A DNA stretch of 64,000 bases from Alkalimarinus sediminis (GCF_026427595.1 NZ_CP101527.1:2203501-2267500); one strand, 5' to 3'; counted from the stretch's first letter, positions 9,148-18,194 are shown. Program-made: numbers and translations. Notes: a model not told the origin generated them from the letters alone.

Positions 9148-9813
9148 TCAAGAAGCGCTCAATAGTTTTCGCTCTATATTGTTCCGTGAATAAAGTATGT
9201 GACGACGCATAAGTATCTCTGCCAGCTCTTCATCGCGGTTCGAAATTGCCTGCACTATATGCTTATGTTCATCAAATGCAGCAGACACTCTTGGCCCTGC
9301 CATTCCCAGTTGAACACGATACATGCGGACTAAATGGTAAAGACCATCAAACAACATCGAGATAAGATGATTGTTTTTGCTGCCTAGAATAATTCGATAA
9401 TGAAAATCAACGTCACCTGCTTCTTGGTAGTAAGATTCATCGTTTTTGACGTCTTGGAAGTGCGAGTTAAGTAATGCGTTTAGGTCAGCAATCTCATCAT
9501 CAGTCATGTTCTTGGCCGCTAGGCGCGCTGCCATGCCCTCTAACGACTCGCGAATTTGATAGAGGTCGATAATACCTTCAGCCGTAAGCGCCACAACTCT
9601 CGCACCAATATTTGCTTTGCGCTCAACGATATGACAAGACGCCAAACGATTAATGGCCTCCCTAATCACAGAGCGGCTCACAGCATATTTTGTCGACAAT
9701 TCTGTTTCGCTAAGTTTAGACCCTGCCTGAATAACGCCTTCTACGATGTCTTTACGTAATTGAAAGAACGTTTTATCTGCAGATGTAATAGGCTGTTCAG
9801 TGAAAAAACTCAT
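9148..9813 (-). CDS. GntR/FCD-family regulator of the prp cluster
   Basis: A 221-residue repressor-type regulator. Residues about 15-80 are a GntR winged helix (LRKDIVEGVIQAGSKLSETE, YAVSRSVIREAINRL). Residues about 90-215 are an FCD ligand-binding domain with conserved positions in ESLEGMAARLAA, DVDFHYRII and DEHKHIVQAI, which in the family bind a metal and an organic acid. It lies upstream of prpB on the same strand, so it is very probably the methylcitrate (or propionate) responsive regulator, called PrpR in some gammaproteobacteria. Two palindromic operators precede it and a third lies inside its coding sequence, suggesting autoregulation. Confidence 0.88.
   Translation of the reverse strand: MSFFTEQPITSADKTFFQLRKDIVEGVIQAGSKLSETELSTKYAVSRSVIREAINRLASCHIVERKANIGARVVALTAEGIIDLYQIRESLEGMAARLAAKNMTDDEIADLNALLNSHFQDVKNDESYYQEAGDVDFHYRIILGSKNNHLISMLFDGLYHLVRMYRVQLGMAGPRVSAAFDEHKHIVQAISNRDEELAEILMRRHILYSRNNIERKLLSAS
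9690..9699. promoter_or_regulatory. intragenic TTGTCGACAA operator in the GntR gene
   Basis: A perfect 10-bp palindrome TTGTCGACAA within the first 125 bp of the regulator's coding region, identical in core to the site at 9896. It overlaps the Leu-Ser-Thr-Lys codons. It could act as a roadblock site; this is inference from sequence identity. Confidence 0.5.
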
Positions 9814-9843
9814 AAAAAGGTTACATCACTCGATTTAGTAAAG

Positions 9844-9905
9844 TGTCGACAATATAGTGCAATAATAGGTTTTCGTCAAACTCATAACCGCATTATTGTC
9901 GACAA
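9844..9905. promoter_or_regulatory. paired GTCGAC operators upstream of the GntR gene
   Basis: TGTCGACA at 9844-9851 and TTGTCGACAA at 9896-9905, centres 53 bp apart (about five helical turns), lie 31 and 83 bp upstream of the regulator start. The half-site TTGT/ACAA fits operators of FCD-type GntR regulators. Binding by the adjacent regulator is inferred. Confidence 0.65.
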
Positions 9906-10080
9906 AGTGATATATATAAGCCGAATGACTGATGATCAATAGGTGCAAATAAGAACCTATCTCAAACCCAAAAGAGGAGCGGCACTTTACCGCGAAAGGA
10001 GTCCAATGGAGATATGTGAAGTGTTGTGAGAGCAAGTCTGAACAGATTCGAGGATTTGATCAGACTTGTCCAATTAATAC

Positions 10081-11085
10081 CTATTGCCTGCTTTTTCGGT
10101 ACTCGATGGGCGTCATGCCTGACCAACGTTTAAATGCACGATAGAACGTACTCGGCTCTGAAAAGCCCGTTAGATAAACAATTTCATCAATCGTTTCGTA
10201 GGTATCTGCTAGTAGTCGCCGAGCTAGGTTATATCGGAAGTCAGCAAGCAGCTGATTGAAATTGGTTCCGATATCAGCGAGTTTTGTGCGAAGGCTGCGA
10301 GGTTTTATTTCAAGTCGTTCCGCGACCGCCTCCAATGTTAAGTCTCCCGAGTCTAGCAGCTCTGCAATTACTCTATTTACTTGAACGACTATATCTTCTT
10401 TTTCAATACGCGCAACCTGCTCGCTTGCAAATTGCTCGTGCAGTGCAAGCAACTCAGGCTCAGCATGAGGAGAAGGTCTGTCCAGTAGAGCGGTATCAAA
10501 GTAGATGCGATTTTCGTCACAATCAAACTTAACATCACAACCAAATACTCGTTTGACCTCATCAACATTTTGAGGTTGGTTATGGTCAAACTCTAGATGC
10601 TCTGGTGTAAAGGCATCATCAGTGATCGATTTGAAGAAGTCGATGACGGCTTGTGCAAAGCACTCATTAAAATGACGAATAGAGGGTGCACCACCCGGTG
10701 CCGTTATCACCTTTATGTAGCTAATATCTGACTCGACAGTCAGGCTAGACTCCGCTACATCACTAATGAGTCGCTGATAATTTAGCGCTCGTCTTATGCC
10801 ATCACCAAACGTTGGACTACTTAAAAACAGGTATTCTATAACCTGCCCTTTAAATGTGGGTAAGTGTTGACCTAGATGCAACCCTATATCCGGATCACCA
10901 GTTTGATCTTCTAACAACCCCCAAAAAAGAGGTTGTGCATTGTGAGGGGTTCGCAAATGTGCCGTCTTTAAATATGACTCATCAATGCCTAATTTACTCA
11001 TCAGCAGAGGGATATCCACCCCAGCCTTTACCATTGCTTGAACAGCCAATCGAATCATGACTCCAGCATCTTTCAATTCACTCAT
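10081..11085 (-). CDS. AraC-family regulator (OruR/ArgR-like type)
   Basis: A 334-residue transcription factor. Residues about 20-200 are the Arabinose-binding-type N-terminal domain common to OruR/ArgR-like AraC proteins (GLLEDQTGDPDIGLHLGQHL). Residues about 230-334 hold two helix-turn-helix motifs (LEAVAERLEIKPRSLRTKLA; VYLTGFSEPSTFYRAFKRW), ending TPIEYRKSRQ. It is divergent from the MaoC-like gene at 11414 across 328 bp, so control of that gene is likely. The effector is unknown. Confidence 0.88.
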   Translation of the reverse strand: MSELKDAGVMIRLAVQAMVKAGVDIPLLMSKLGIDESYLKTAHLRTPHNAQPLFWGLLEDQTGDPDIGLHLGQHLPTFKGQVIEYLFLSSPTFGDGIRRALNYQRLISDVAESSLTVESDISYIKVITAPGGAPSIRHFNECFAQAVIDFFKSITDDAFTPEHLEFDHNQPQNVDEVKRVFGCDVKFDCDENRIYFDTALLDRPSPHAEPELLALHEQFASEQVARIEKEDIVVQVNRVIAELLDSGDLTLEAVAERLEIKPRSLRTKLADIGTNFNQLLADFRYNLARRLLADTYETIDEIVYLTGFSEPSTFYRAFKRWSGMTPIEYRKSRQ

Positions 11086-11413
11086 ATACGCTCAACTCAT
11101 TTAAATTCTGACACGTGTTAAGTCCACTTTAATCTCTGTGTCCTGAATACTTACTTAAAAAGAAGATTTTTATTATTTCAAGATCAACAAACTACAGCGT
11201 CATATATCGCAAAAAAGCTATATATGAAGCATACCTGTCAACTTCAAATTTCTCCACCCTGATATACCGCCCCTATCACAAAGTTGACCATTACGCCTCA
11301 ATATAACTGCACCCACTGCCAATTATCTGATCTCAACCTGCCATTACACTGAATAACATCTCATCAGCCGCTTTATGGGATTTTTAGGCTACAGCCACCT
11401 ATCGGATTAGATT
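11086..11413. promoter_or_regulatory. divergent intergenic region, AraC gene / MaoC-like gene
   Basis: 328 bp without an ORF. The only structure noted is CATATAT (11201-11207) repeated in inverse as ATATATG (11220-11226) with a 12-nt spacer, a weak operator candidate. It must hold both promoters. Confidence 0.35.
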
Positions 11414-12274
11414 ATGAACCAGACAAATACCATTCACTTAACAGAAAGCCCCAATGTGATAGCACTGCTATCACGCGCTGCCCTACCTAAAAAAGCACTA
11501 CCTCCTGTAGAGATACCTAACCTTTCAGTAGATATTAAAGGCGTAAAGGTAGATACAAAACGTTTAAGGCAGTTTGGAAAAGTATGTGGCTTCAAGTCGA
11601 GCGCCCACTTACCTGCACTCTTTCCACATATTATGGCATTTCCGCTTCATATGAAGCTATTAACAGACTCTAAGTTTCCACTACCGCTGCTTGGGCTTGT
11701 ACATTACAAAAACAGTATAACGCAACATCGCCCTCTCAACCTCAATGAAGTATTTGATATCAAATGTATGATAGCAAACAGTCATAGAAGCGAGTTAGGT
11801 ATTACATTCGAAGTCATTAGTACACTATCTACAGGAGGTAAAATAGTGTGGGAGGAGACATCAACATTCCTTCAACGAGCTAAGAAGACAACGAGTAATG
11901 GTCAGAAGGCCCACACAGCACTCTCAACTTATCAGAACCGTGAATCTTGGAGATTATCGTCCGCTCTTGGTCGCCAGTATGCAAAAGTTTCTGGTGATTT
12001 TAACTTAATCCACTTGTTTTCATGGTCGGCAAAGCTGTTCGGTTTTAATAGCGCTATTATCCATGGCATGTGGTCAAAAGCGCGCTGTTTAGCCGCACTT
12101 TCAGATACGCTAGGTGAGCGCCCTTTTAGAGCTGATGTTGCATTTAAACTTCCAGTACCTCTTCCGGGTACGGTTTCGTTCAATTGGCAACAAAATAATG
12201 ATCTGATTGACTTTCAGCTGCTAGACAAAAACCAAACCAAACCACACCTCAAAGGAACCATAACCCTGTTATAA
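11414..12274 (+). CDS. MaoC-like (R)-hydratase / acyl dehydratase
   Basis: A 286-residue hotdog-fold protein. The C-terminal half has the MaoC hydratase signature: YAKVSGDFNLIHLFSWSAKL, then FNSAIIHGMWSKAR. The catalytic Asp and His of the family correspond to SGD and NxIH. The N-terminal half is a second, degenerate hotdog-like region (about 70-150). Such proteins hydrate or dehydrate enoyl-/3-hydroxyacyl-CoA or -ACP; substrate cannot be told. The start ATG follows a gap with no strong ribosome site. Divergent from an AraC regulator and followed by a clear terminator, so it is probably a single-gene transcript. Confidence 0.8.
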   Translation: MNQTNTIHLTESPNVIALLSRAALPKKALPPVEIPNLSVDIKGVKVDTKRLRQFGKVCGFKSSAHLPALFPHIMAFPLHMKLLTDSKFPLPLLGLVHYKNSITQHRPLNLNEVFDIKCMIANSHRSELGITFEVISTLSTGGKIVWEETSTFLQRAKKTTSNGQKAHTALSTYQNRESWRLSSALGRQYAKVSGDFNLIHLFSWSAKLFGFNSAIIHGMWSKARCLAALSDTLGERPFRADVAFKLPVPLPGTVSFNWQQNNDLIDFQLLDKNQTKPHLKGTITLL

Positions 12275-12319
12275 GTTCACCCACACTATAGCTATACCGA
12301 ATATTCAGATGCCTTTTTT

Positions 12320-12345
12320 GCAGGTCGTCAAGACCTGCCTTTTTT
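12320..12345 (+). terminator. rho-independent terminator after the MaoC-like gene
   Basis: GCAGGTC (12320-12326), loop GTCAA, GACCTGC (12332-12338), then CTTTTTT. It terminates the plus-strand gene and overlaps by 2 bp the stop of the convergent gene. Confidence 0.8.
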
Positions 12346-12991
12346 ATCTCCTGCGCCTTATCGACAAACCAACTACCCCCATCAGACCTAATCCAAATAA
12401 AGCAAAAGAGTTAGATTCAGGAATAGAATAGGTAATCACTCTTGCCTCATCTACCCAGTATCGTCCCACTCGTAATCGGTTTAAAACCAACGTGGTGGAG
12501 TCTTCCAGGGTAAACAGGTCATGAGCCTCTAAACGTCGCGATTTTTTGCTTTGATACGTGGTGTTTGTGTGGCCAAATATACCATCTGATAGATTGAGAT
12601 ATTGATGCCCAAGAATGATTGCAACAATGTTCTCTTTAAATGAAACAGTGACGTTTTCGACCTTCCCTTTAGCCACGCCCACAGGGTCAAAATGTAAAAG
12701 ATGGGAGTTATACCGCCCTTCACCTAAAGTCAACCGACTAGTTGAGTCCCGCGCCCCTCGGTATTGCTGACCCTGCATGAGATTTTCACCTAACAAGTAG
12801 TCAACATAGACGCTACCACTAGCCACCTGTACCCCTTGAGCTTCATTATAGGCTTGCAATGAGCTGGACTCTGAGTGCCCCCAGCGCAGATCCAAGCCAT
12901 CAATATAGCCCGTTGGCGTGGTTAGTAAAGCACTTGCAGTGCCTGAATAGATAACGCTATACAATGCTAGTGCTAAGATATTGTTAAACAT
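12344..12991 (-). CDS. PEP-CTERM-like exported protein
   Basis: A 215-residue protein with a signal peptide (about 1-22, NILALALYSVIYSGTASA). Its C-terminus reads IPESNSFALFGLGLMGVVGL followed by SIRRRR. This is the tripartite PEP-CTERM layout: a Pro-Glu motif, one transmembrane helix and an Arg cluster, recognised by exosortase. The central 160 residues show no family I can name. PEP-CTERM proteins are usually surface or exopolysaccharide-associated. No exosortase is in the window. The ELPxS-like variant PES rather than PEP makes sorting likely but not certain. Confidence 0.72.
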   Translation of the reverse strand: MFNNILALALYSVIYSGTASALLTTPTGYIDGLDLRWGHSESSSLQAYNEAQGVQVASGSVYVDYLLGENLMQGQQYRGARDSTSRLTLGEGRYNSHLLHFDPVGVAKGKVENVTVSFKENIVAIILGHQYLNLSDGIFGHTNTTYQSKKSRRLEAHDLFTLEDSTTLVLNRLRVGRYWVDEARVITYSIPESNSFALFGLGLMGVVGLSIRRRR

Positions 12992-13385
12992 GTGCCCTCT
13001 CCCTTCGAACTACTTAATACTAGGAAAACTGCCTTACCCCACCTAATAGAAGAGCGCTAAACAAACAATAACCTTTAAACGTCTAGCGCCTGACTTACCA
13101 ACACTAGGCTCATCAATACCGAGCAAGTGGGTGGAGTATGTGTTTCTGATTGACCTTTCTCTCTGTGGAGATTCAGCCAATTCATATACCGAGGACCATT
13201 GAACAATGACTCCTTTAGTATAGCGGTAGGGCTTTTATCCGCCAGCACTGAAGAGTCAGAAAAGATGAGGCTATTAGAATAGATTGCTATTAAAAAGGAG
13301 GGGTTATTATCGATACAAAGGTTAAGTTATTATCGATACAAAGGTTGGGTCGGCTCAACAGCTATTTCGAATACGGTAATCTGCG
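12992..13385. repeat. 394-bp intergenic region with a 21-bp direct repeat
   Basis: No ORF supported. GTTATTATCGATACAAAGGT(T) occurs at 13303-13323 and again at 13326-13346, a 23-bp period, just downstream of the L,D-transpeptidase stop. The remainder shows nothing I recognise. Confidence 0.6.
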
Positions 13386-13886
13386 CTAAGGATGAATTTC
13401 AATGGGCGTTCCATTATCAATCGCCGCCCAAATTTCATCCATCTCATCATTTTTTACCGCGATGCAGCCATCAGTCCAATCTACTTTATCTAGCACCCAA
13501 GCACTAACAGGGTCACGACTCTTGTTCGGTCTACCATGAATCATAATCATACCGCCGGGGTCGCGCCCCTGTGAAAGCGCATAGGCTTGATCTTGTTCGT
13601 TAGGATAAGAAATATGAATTGACCGATAAAACTTACTATTCTGGTTTCGCCAATCCAACACATAGGTACCTTCTGGTGTTTTCTCATCGCCTTCAAACTG
13701 CTTGTGCCCTTTTGGGTTATCGCCTAGTGCAATATCGTAACGTCTGAACGGTTCACCATCTTTGTATAGCAGTAACTTTCGCTCGGACTTTTTAACCAAA
13801 ACTCTATCCGCCTTAGGCAGATCCATGCTATTTACACCAAATGAGAGGCAAATAAGCGTTAATATGGACGCAACTCTAATCATCAA
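13386..13886 (-). CDS. L,D-transpeptidase (YkuD) family protein
   Basis: A 166-residue secreted enzyme with a signal peptide (about 1-20). The YkuD catalytic domain is seen in MIMIHGRPNK (H117) and VDWTDGCIAVKNDEM (C141 nucleophile). Members cross-link peptidoglycan 3-3 or attach lipoprotein to it; short periplasmic forms like this may also act as amidases or endopeptidases. The N-terminal VLVKKSERKLLLYKDGEPFR is the usual first strand. Single gene on the minus strand, flanked on both sides by tandem repeats. Confidence 0.9.
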   Translation of the reverse strand: MMIRVASILTLICLSFGVNSMDLPKADRVLVKKSERKLLLYKDGEPFRRYDIALGDNPKGHKQFEGDEKTPEGTYVLDWRNQNSKFYRSIHISYPNEQDQAYALSQGRDPGGMIMIHGRPNKSRDPVSAWVLDKVDWTDGCIAVKNDEMDEIWAAIDNGTPIEIHP

Positions 13887-13915
13887 CCAACGACTCTAAT
13901 AGATATACAGATCAT

Positions 13916-13980
13916 ACTGAACAATGAGCAATACTGAACAGTGGGCGAAACTGAACAATAGAGCATACTATACAATGTTT
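13916..13980. repeat. 17-bp tandem repeat, four units
   Basis: Units begin ACTGAACAATGAGCAAT at 13916, 13933 and 13950, with a degenerate fourth from 13967. They lie in the divergent gap upstream of the L,D-transpeptidase and the plus-strand membrane protein gene. Confidence 0.75.
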
Positions 13981-14086
13981 AAGTTATAGCATATTTTGAA
14001 CAGTGTTATTAATATCCACCTAAGCCACAAAGCTCCATAGCACCGATACAATCACGCACTTTTGACCACCACTATTGGCCTTACTC

Positions 14087-15076
14087 ATGACCAAACAAAG
14101 CGCTACTGAAACGTTACGCGAATTAGCAAAAGAGATCTATGAGGTCTCTTTCACCTTGTTTAAAATTATGATCCCTACTCTCATCATCATAAAGATATTA
14201 GAGGAGATGGGTGGTATTACGCTGCTCGGTGAACTGTTAGAACCTGTCATGGGGTGGGTCGGCCTACCAGAGTCAATGGGGATTGTCTGGGCCACAACAT
14301 TGCTAACAAACATCTATACAGGAATGCTGATATTCTTCACCCAATCGATGAATGAAGGGCTGACGGTTGCCCAAATAACCGTACTAAGCGGTATGATGTT
14401 AATGGCCCACGGTCTCCCCGTTGAAGCACGTATTGCCCAAAAAGCAGGCATACGGTTAAGCGTTACCTTAACTCTTAGAATTGGTGGCGCTCTACTTTAT
14501 GGTTACTTGCTCAACATGCTATACAGTAGCGGCCAGTGGTTACAACAGCCTAATCAGCTTATTTGGCAACCGGATGACCTCGGTTCATCAGCCCTTCAGT
14601 CGTCATCACTAGCGGCTTGGGCAATAGAGCAAATCCAAGGTTTGTTCGCTGTCTTTATCGTTATCTGCCTATTGCTAACCACGTTAAAGCTTCTGCGAAT
14701 TATCGGTTTTGAGCGTCTTATCAATTGGCTACTATCTCCTCTTTTACAACTATTGAAAATCGGTAAAGAGGCTACAACCATCACCATGGTGGGTATTACA
14801 CTAGGGCTCTCTTTCGGGGGCGGCTTGTTGATCAAAGAAGCTAAAGCGGGTCATATCGCTAAGGATGATATATTTTCATCAATGGGGTTGCTGGCTCTCT
14901 GCCACAGTATCATTGAGGACACATTATTAGTGATGCTTTTGGGTGCACACATATCGGGTGCATTATGGTTACGAATTTTATTCGCACTTATCGTTATATC
15001 ATTACTATCGCGATGGCTGCTTAGCCGCTCAGCAGCGTTTAAAACACGTTATTTGTTTACCAACGGGTCAGCCTAA
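14087..15076 (+). CDS. nucleoside-recognition (Gate) domain membrane protein
   Basis: An integral inner-membrane protein of about 329 residues with 7-8 hydrophobic segments. Two Gate-like repeats are visible: FTLFKIMIPTLIIIKILEEM with GMMLMAHGLPVEARIAQKAG, and LLRIIGFERLINWLLSPLLQ with GLLALCHSIIEDTLLVMLLG. Related proteins include spore maturation SpmA/B and the FeoB/CNT gate region, and are annotated as nucleoside recognition proteins; the transported substrate is unknown. I chose the ATG at 14087; a TTG at 14075 in frame is possible but no ribosome site favours it. It converges on the histidine kinase gene with 18 bp between. Confidence 0.78.
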   Translation: MTKQSATETLRELAKEIYEVSFTLFKIMIPTLIIIKILEEMGGITLLGELLEPVMGWVGLPESMGIVWATTLLTNIYTGMLIFFTQSMNEGLTVAQITVLSGMMLMAHGLPVEARIAQKAGIRLSVTLTLRIGGALLYGYLLNMLYSSGQWLQQPNQLIWQPDDLGSSALQSSSLAAWAIEQIQGLFAVFIVICLLLTTLKLLRIIGFERLINWLLSPLLQLLKIGKEATTITMVGITLGLSFGGGLLIKEAKAGHIAKDDIFSSMGLLALCHSIIEDTLLVMLLGAHISGALWLRILFALIVISLLSRWLLSRSAAFKTRYLFTNGSA

Positions 15077-15094
15077 AATTATCAACCATCAATG

Positions 15095-16306
15095 CTATTC
15101 ACTGGCATCGGCGATAGGCAGTGAAAAGTAAAATGTAGTGCCTCGGTCTGAGTTTCGCCTGAACCCAATCTTGCCGCCTTGCGCTTGAATAAGTGATTGA
15201 CATAAACTTAAACCAATCCCCATCCCTTCACCTTTGGTCGTGTAAAACGGATGAAATAGTTTCTCTTCTGCATCATCTGCCAAACCACACCCTTTATCTT
15301 TAACCTCAACCCAGACAAACTCTCGATCTGCTTTTGCAGTCACAAGCACCGATAACGAGTCTTCATGAGCTAGATGCTCTTGCTCACAGCTTGAGGTTGC
15401 TTCAAGAGCATTTCTGATCAAATTCAGCGTAACCTGTTGTACCTGTATCGCATCTGCTTCTACTATTGGCAGCTCATAAGGAAGTTCAAGGGTAATCTGT
15501 CCTCGATTATTTTTGGCATCGACTTCCGCAAATTGAACCACATCCGAGAGTAGTGACTGGACATCAAATTGGGTTTTACCTGAGGTTGGTTTTTTTACAA
15601 ACCCTCGAATACGTTGAATCACCTCACTAGCACGATGAGACTGGGCCTCAAGCTTATTGAGAGTGGTCTCTAGCATCTTCTTATTCATCACCGTATTATC
15701 ATCCGATTCGTCACCGAGTAAGCGGTGCGCAACTCTTGAATAGTTGGTGATGGCAGTAAGAGGCTGATTAACTTCATGGGCAAAGCCAGCAGCCATCTCG
15801 CCCATGGTGCTCAAACGGGAAAAGTGAGCTAACTGCTCTCGCTGTGCTTCGAGCTTCTGCTGCATTTCAATATTATCTGCGCTTAACTCTCGGTTTTTCT
15901 CTTTAAGCGCTTGCTCAAGACGTCGAAGTTTTATCTGTGTAGCCACTCTAGATACGACTTCCCGCGGTTGGAAAGGTTTGGCGATATAGTCAACTCCCCC
16001 TTTTTCAAAGCCTTTAACTTTAGACTCGACATCATCCAAGGCAGAAAGAAAGATAACAGGAATATCACGTAACAGAGGGTTAGACTTTAGTGTCTCACAC
16101 ACTTGGTAGCCATCCATCCCCGGCATCATAATATCAAGCAAAATCAGGTCAGGTTTTGACTTTTCTGCTATCGCCAACGCCTTCTCACCATTATTAGCCA
16201 GCAATAATCGGTAATGCCCACTATCTAACGTATCGTAAAGGATTTTCAGGTTTTGAGGGTTATCATCTACCAACAATACCTGTTCGCGCGCTTCAGAAAC
16301 TACCAT
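15095..16306 (-). CDS. REC-histidine kinase (response regulator/kinase hybrid)
   Basis: A 403-residue cytoplasmic protein. Residues about 8-125 are a receiver domain (phospho-acceptor D58 in LILLDIMMPGMDG, K110 in YIAKPF). About 128-165 is coiled coil. About 165-235 is a HisKA dimerisation domain with H177 in GFAHEVNQPLTAI. About 280-400 is a HATPase domain (NLIRNALEA, DKGCGLADD, GEGMGIGLSL). There is no transmembrane or PAS sensor, so input must come by phosphotransfer to D58 or by a partner. It is 41 bp downstream of the FixJ-like regulator on the same strand; the two form one system. Confidence 0.9.
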   Translation of the reverse strand: MVVSEAREQVLLVDDNPQNLKILYDTLDSGHYRLLLANNGEKALAIAEKSKPDLILLDIMMPGMDGYQVCETLKSNPLLRDIPVIFLSALDDVESKVKGFEKGGVDYIAKPFQPREVVSRVATQIKLRRLEQALKEKNRELSADNIEMQQKLEAQREQLAHFSRLSTMGEMAAGFAHEVNQPLTAITNYSRVAHRLLGDESDDNTVMNKKMLETTLNKLEAQSHRASEVIQRIRGFVKKPTSGKTQFDVQSLLSDVVQFAEVDAKNNRGQITLELPYELPIVEADAIQVQQVTLNLIRNALEATSSCEQEHLAHEDSLSVLVTAKADREFVWVEVKDKGCGLADDAEEKLFHPFYTTKGEGMGIGLSLCQSLIQAQGGKIGFRRNSDRGTTFYFSLPIADASE

Positions 16307-16347
16307 TTATACAACCTTGATAAATATCGTTCAGAACGAGTACAACA

Positions 16348-16959
16348 TTATTCTTTGACCATCAGAACCATTCTGACCAAATGGGCTAGAGAGTGTGTTC
16401 CCATCTTATGCATCACTCGTGAACGGTGAATTTCAACCGTTCGCTGGCTGATATCCAGGTCTATCGCAATCACTTTATTGGCATGCCCTTCTATCATCAT
16501 ATCCATGATCTCTTTTTCGCGAGGTGTCAGCTCTTCCAAGCGGCGTGCAATCTCTTTTTTCTCGGTTAGCGACTCGCGCTGTTCAGCATCTAGTTCTAAC
16601 GCTGACTTTATTTTCTCTAATAACTCTTGCTCACGATAAGGCTTCTGAATAAAGTCGATAGCCCCTAATTGCATTGCCTCAACCGCCATAGGCACATCAC
16701 CATGACCGGTTACGAATATAATCGGTAAAATCGAGTTTCTGCTATTAAGCTCTTTTTGCAGCTCCATACCATCCATGCCGGGCATACGAATATCTAACAC
16801 GATACAACCTGCCATCGCTTCGTTATAGCTCTCTAAAAATGCGTTGGCTGTTGGGAATGTTTCTACTTTATGCGCCATCGAAACCAACATCATCTCTAAT
16901 GAGTCTCGAACCGCTTCATCATCTTCTACGATATATACTATCTGTTGACTATCCGTCAT
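16348..16959 (-). CDS. FixJ/TodT-type response regulator
   Basis: A 203-residue response regulator. The receiver domain covers about 5-120 (D56 in CIVLDIRMPGMDGME; FVTGHGD; FIQKPYR). A LuxR-type helix-turn-helix covers about 140-200 (LTPREKEIMDMMIEGHANKV, QRTVEIHRSRVMHKM). The domain order and linker are those of FixJ. It is the probable output partner of the REC-kinase encoded 41 bp downstream. Its targets are not shown by the sequence. Confidence 0.9.
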   Translation of the reverse strand: MTDSQQIVYIVEDDEAVRDSLEMMLVSMAHKVETFPTANAFLESYNEAMAGCIVLDIRMPGMDGMELQKELNSRNSILPIIFVTGHGDVPMAVEAMQLGAIDFIQKPYREQELLEKIKSALELDAEQRESLTEKKEIARRLEELTPREKEIMDMMIEGHANKVIAIDLDISQRTVEIHRSRVMHKMGTHSLAHLVRMVLMVKE

Positions 16960-17109
16960 TACCTACGACTCCATCGTTATAAAGGTCAACCCTATTCACT
17001 ATTATTGTGAGCTAGTTGCGCGTTCAATATCACGCAGCCAACTCTCTATTTTTTGCTAATCCCGTCTAATAAAGAAAGCCTTATAAAGCATAGCAAAGCC
17101 ATAGGTCTG

Positions 17110-18009
17110 CTAGTCAAAATCAAGCGGTGTTGGCATCGCTTTCATCACCAGTCCGGGGTCAAGTCTGACGTTATACCAATTAATTCGCCAGTCTAAATGG
17201 GCGCCAGTGGCTCGACCACTTTTACCGACTTCGGCGATGATGTCGCCCTGCTTAATCTCTTGTCCCTCTTCTACCAGTATTTTACTCAAGTGTATGAAAG
17301 TAGATGACACGCCATAGCCATGATCCACTAACAATGTACCACCAGAGTAAAACATATCATCATGCACCAACGTCACAACACCGGGAGCAGGTGCGATTAC
17401 AGGGGTACCAACAGGGGCAGCATAGTCGATCCCAAAATGGGGACGCTTTGGCACGCCATTATAGAAACGCTGACTACCGTAAACCCCAGTGACAGGCCCT
17501 TTTACGGGCTGAACAAAACCCGCCAAAAAATCTTGTCGGGTTGAATCTGTTTTTCGCGCAGCGCCTACCAATGCGGCATCTGACCTTGAGCGCTCTTGAT
17601 TCTTTTTATTGGGGTTCATGATCTTTTTAGAAATACCATTAACCCGCTGAATCTTATATTCACGCTTGGTTAACGTGATCGTTTCAATATGAGAATGACC
17701 ACTTGGTGTAATCACTTTTAGTTTATGATCCAAGTCTGCATCACGGCCAAATCCAAACACCACTACACCGTTTTCAGCGACTTTTAATGGCGCGTTATCC
17801 AAAAAAACTTTTGCACCAGGGGTTACCTTACCAACCAACAAACTCCCTTGAGTCTTCTCACCCACTAAAACAATACCCGAATTGCCGGATAGAACCGCAG
17901 GAGTAGAACCCGTTTTTGACGAGGGCGTAGACTGGGCTTTATCAATTGCAAAAACTAAAGACGATGGCTGCAAAAATACAATCGATAAAAAAATGACAAC
18001 AAAACGCAT
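17110..18009 (-). CDS. M23-family metallopeptidase (peptidoglycan hydrolase-like)
   Basis: A secreted LytM/M23 endopeptidase of about 299 residues. Start ATG at 18009 gives a clean signal peptide (MRFVVIFLSIVFLQPSSLVF) with an AGGAG 12 nt upstream; upstream TTG codons lie directly on the AGGAG and are unlikely. The C-terminal domain (about 165-285) has the metal and catalytic positions in RPHFGIDYAAPVG, STFIHLSKI and GATGAHLDWRIN, so it should be active. The middle region carries a beta-rich domain typical of YebA/MepM-like relatives. The gene stands alone between the regulator and amrS. Confidence 0.88.
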   Translation of the reverse strand: MRFVVIFLSIVFLQPSSLVFAIDKAQSTPSSKTGSTPAVLSGNSGIVLVGEKTQGSLLVGKVTPGAKVFLDNAPLKVAENGVVVFGFGRDADLDHKLKVITPSGHSHIETITLTKREYKIQRVNGISKKIMNPNKKNQERSRSDAALVGAARKTDSTRQDFLAGFVQPVKGPVTGVYGSQRFYNGVPKRPHFGIDYAAPVGTPVIAPAPGVVTLVHDDMFYSGGTLLVDHGYGVSSTFIHLSKILVEEGQEIKQGDIIAEVGKSGRATGAHLDWRINWYNVRLDPGLVMKAMPTPLDFD

Positions 18010-18194
18010 AATAAACAACAACTCCTAAATAATATGCCACTAGCATAAACGCTATAGTCGCCAGAGTAAAAGCCTCAAGCGTCTGTTGTTCTTGTATTCT
18101 TCAAAATATCACCCATAACTATATAGAGAGACAACTGGTCACAGAGAAAAACCGTATGCAGTGATTGCAGTTTATCGACAAAGGATTAAGCGTT

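Noticed and set aside
10033-10068. Terminator for the AraC gene at 10081
   Set aside because: A 9-bp stem with an 18-nt loop and no T-run; not convincing.
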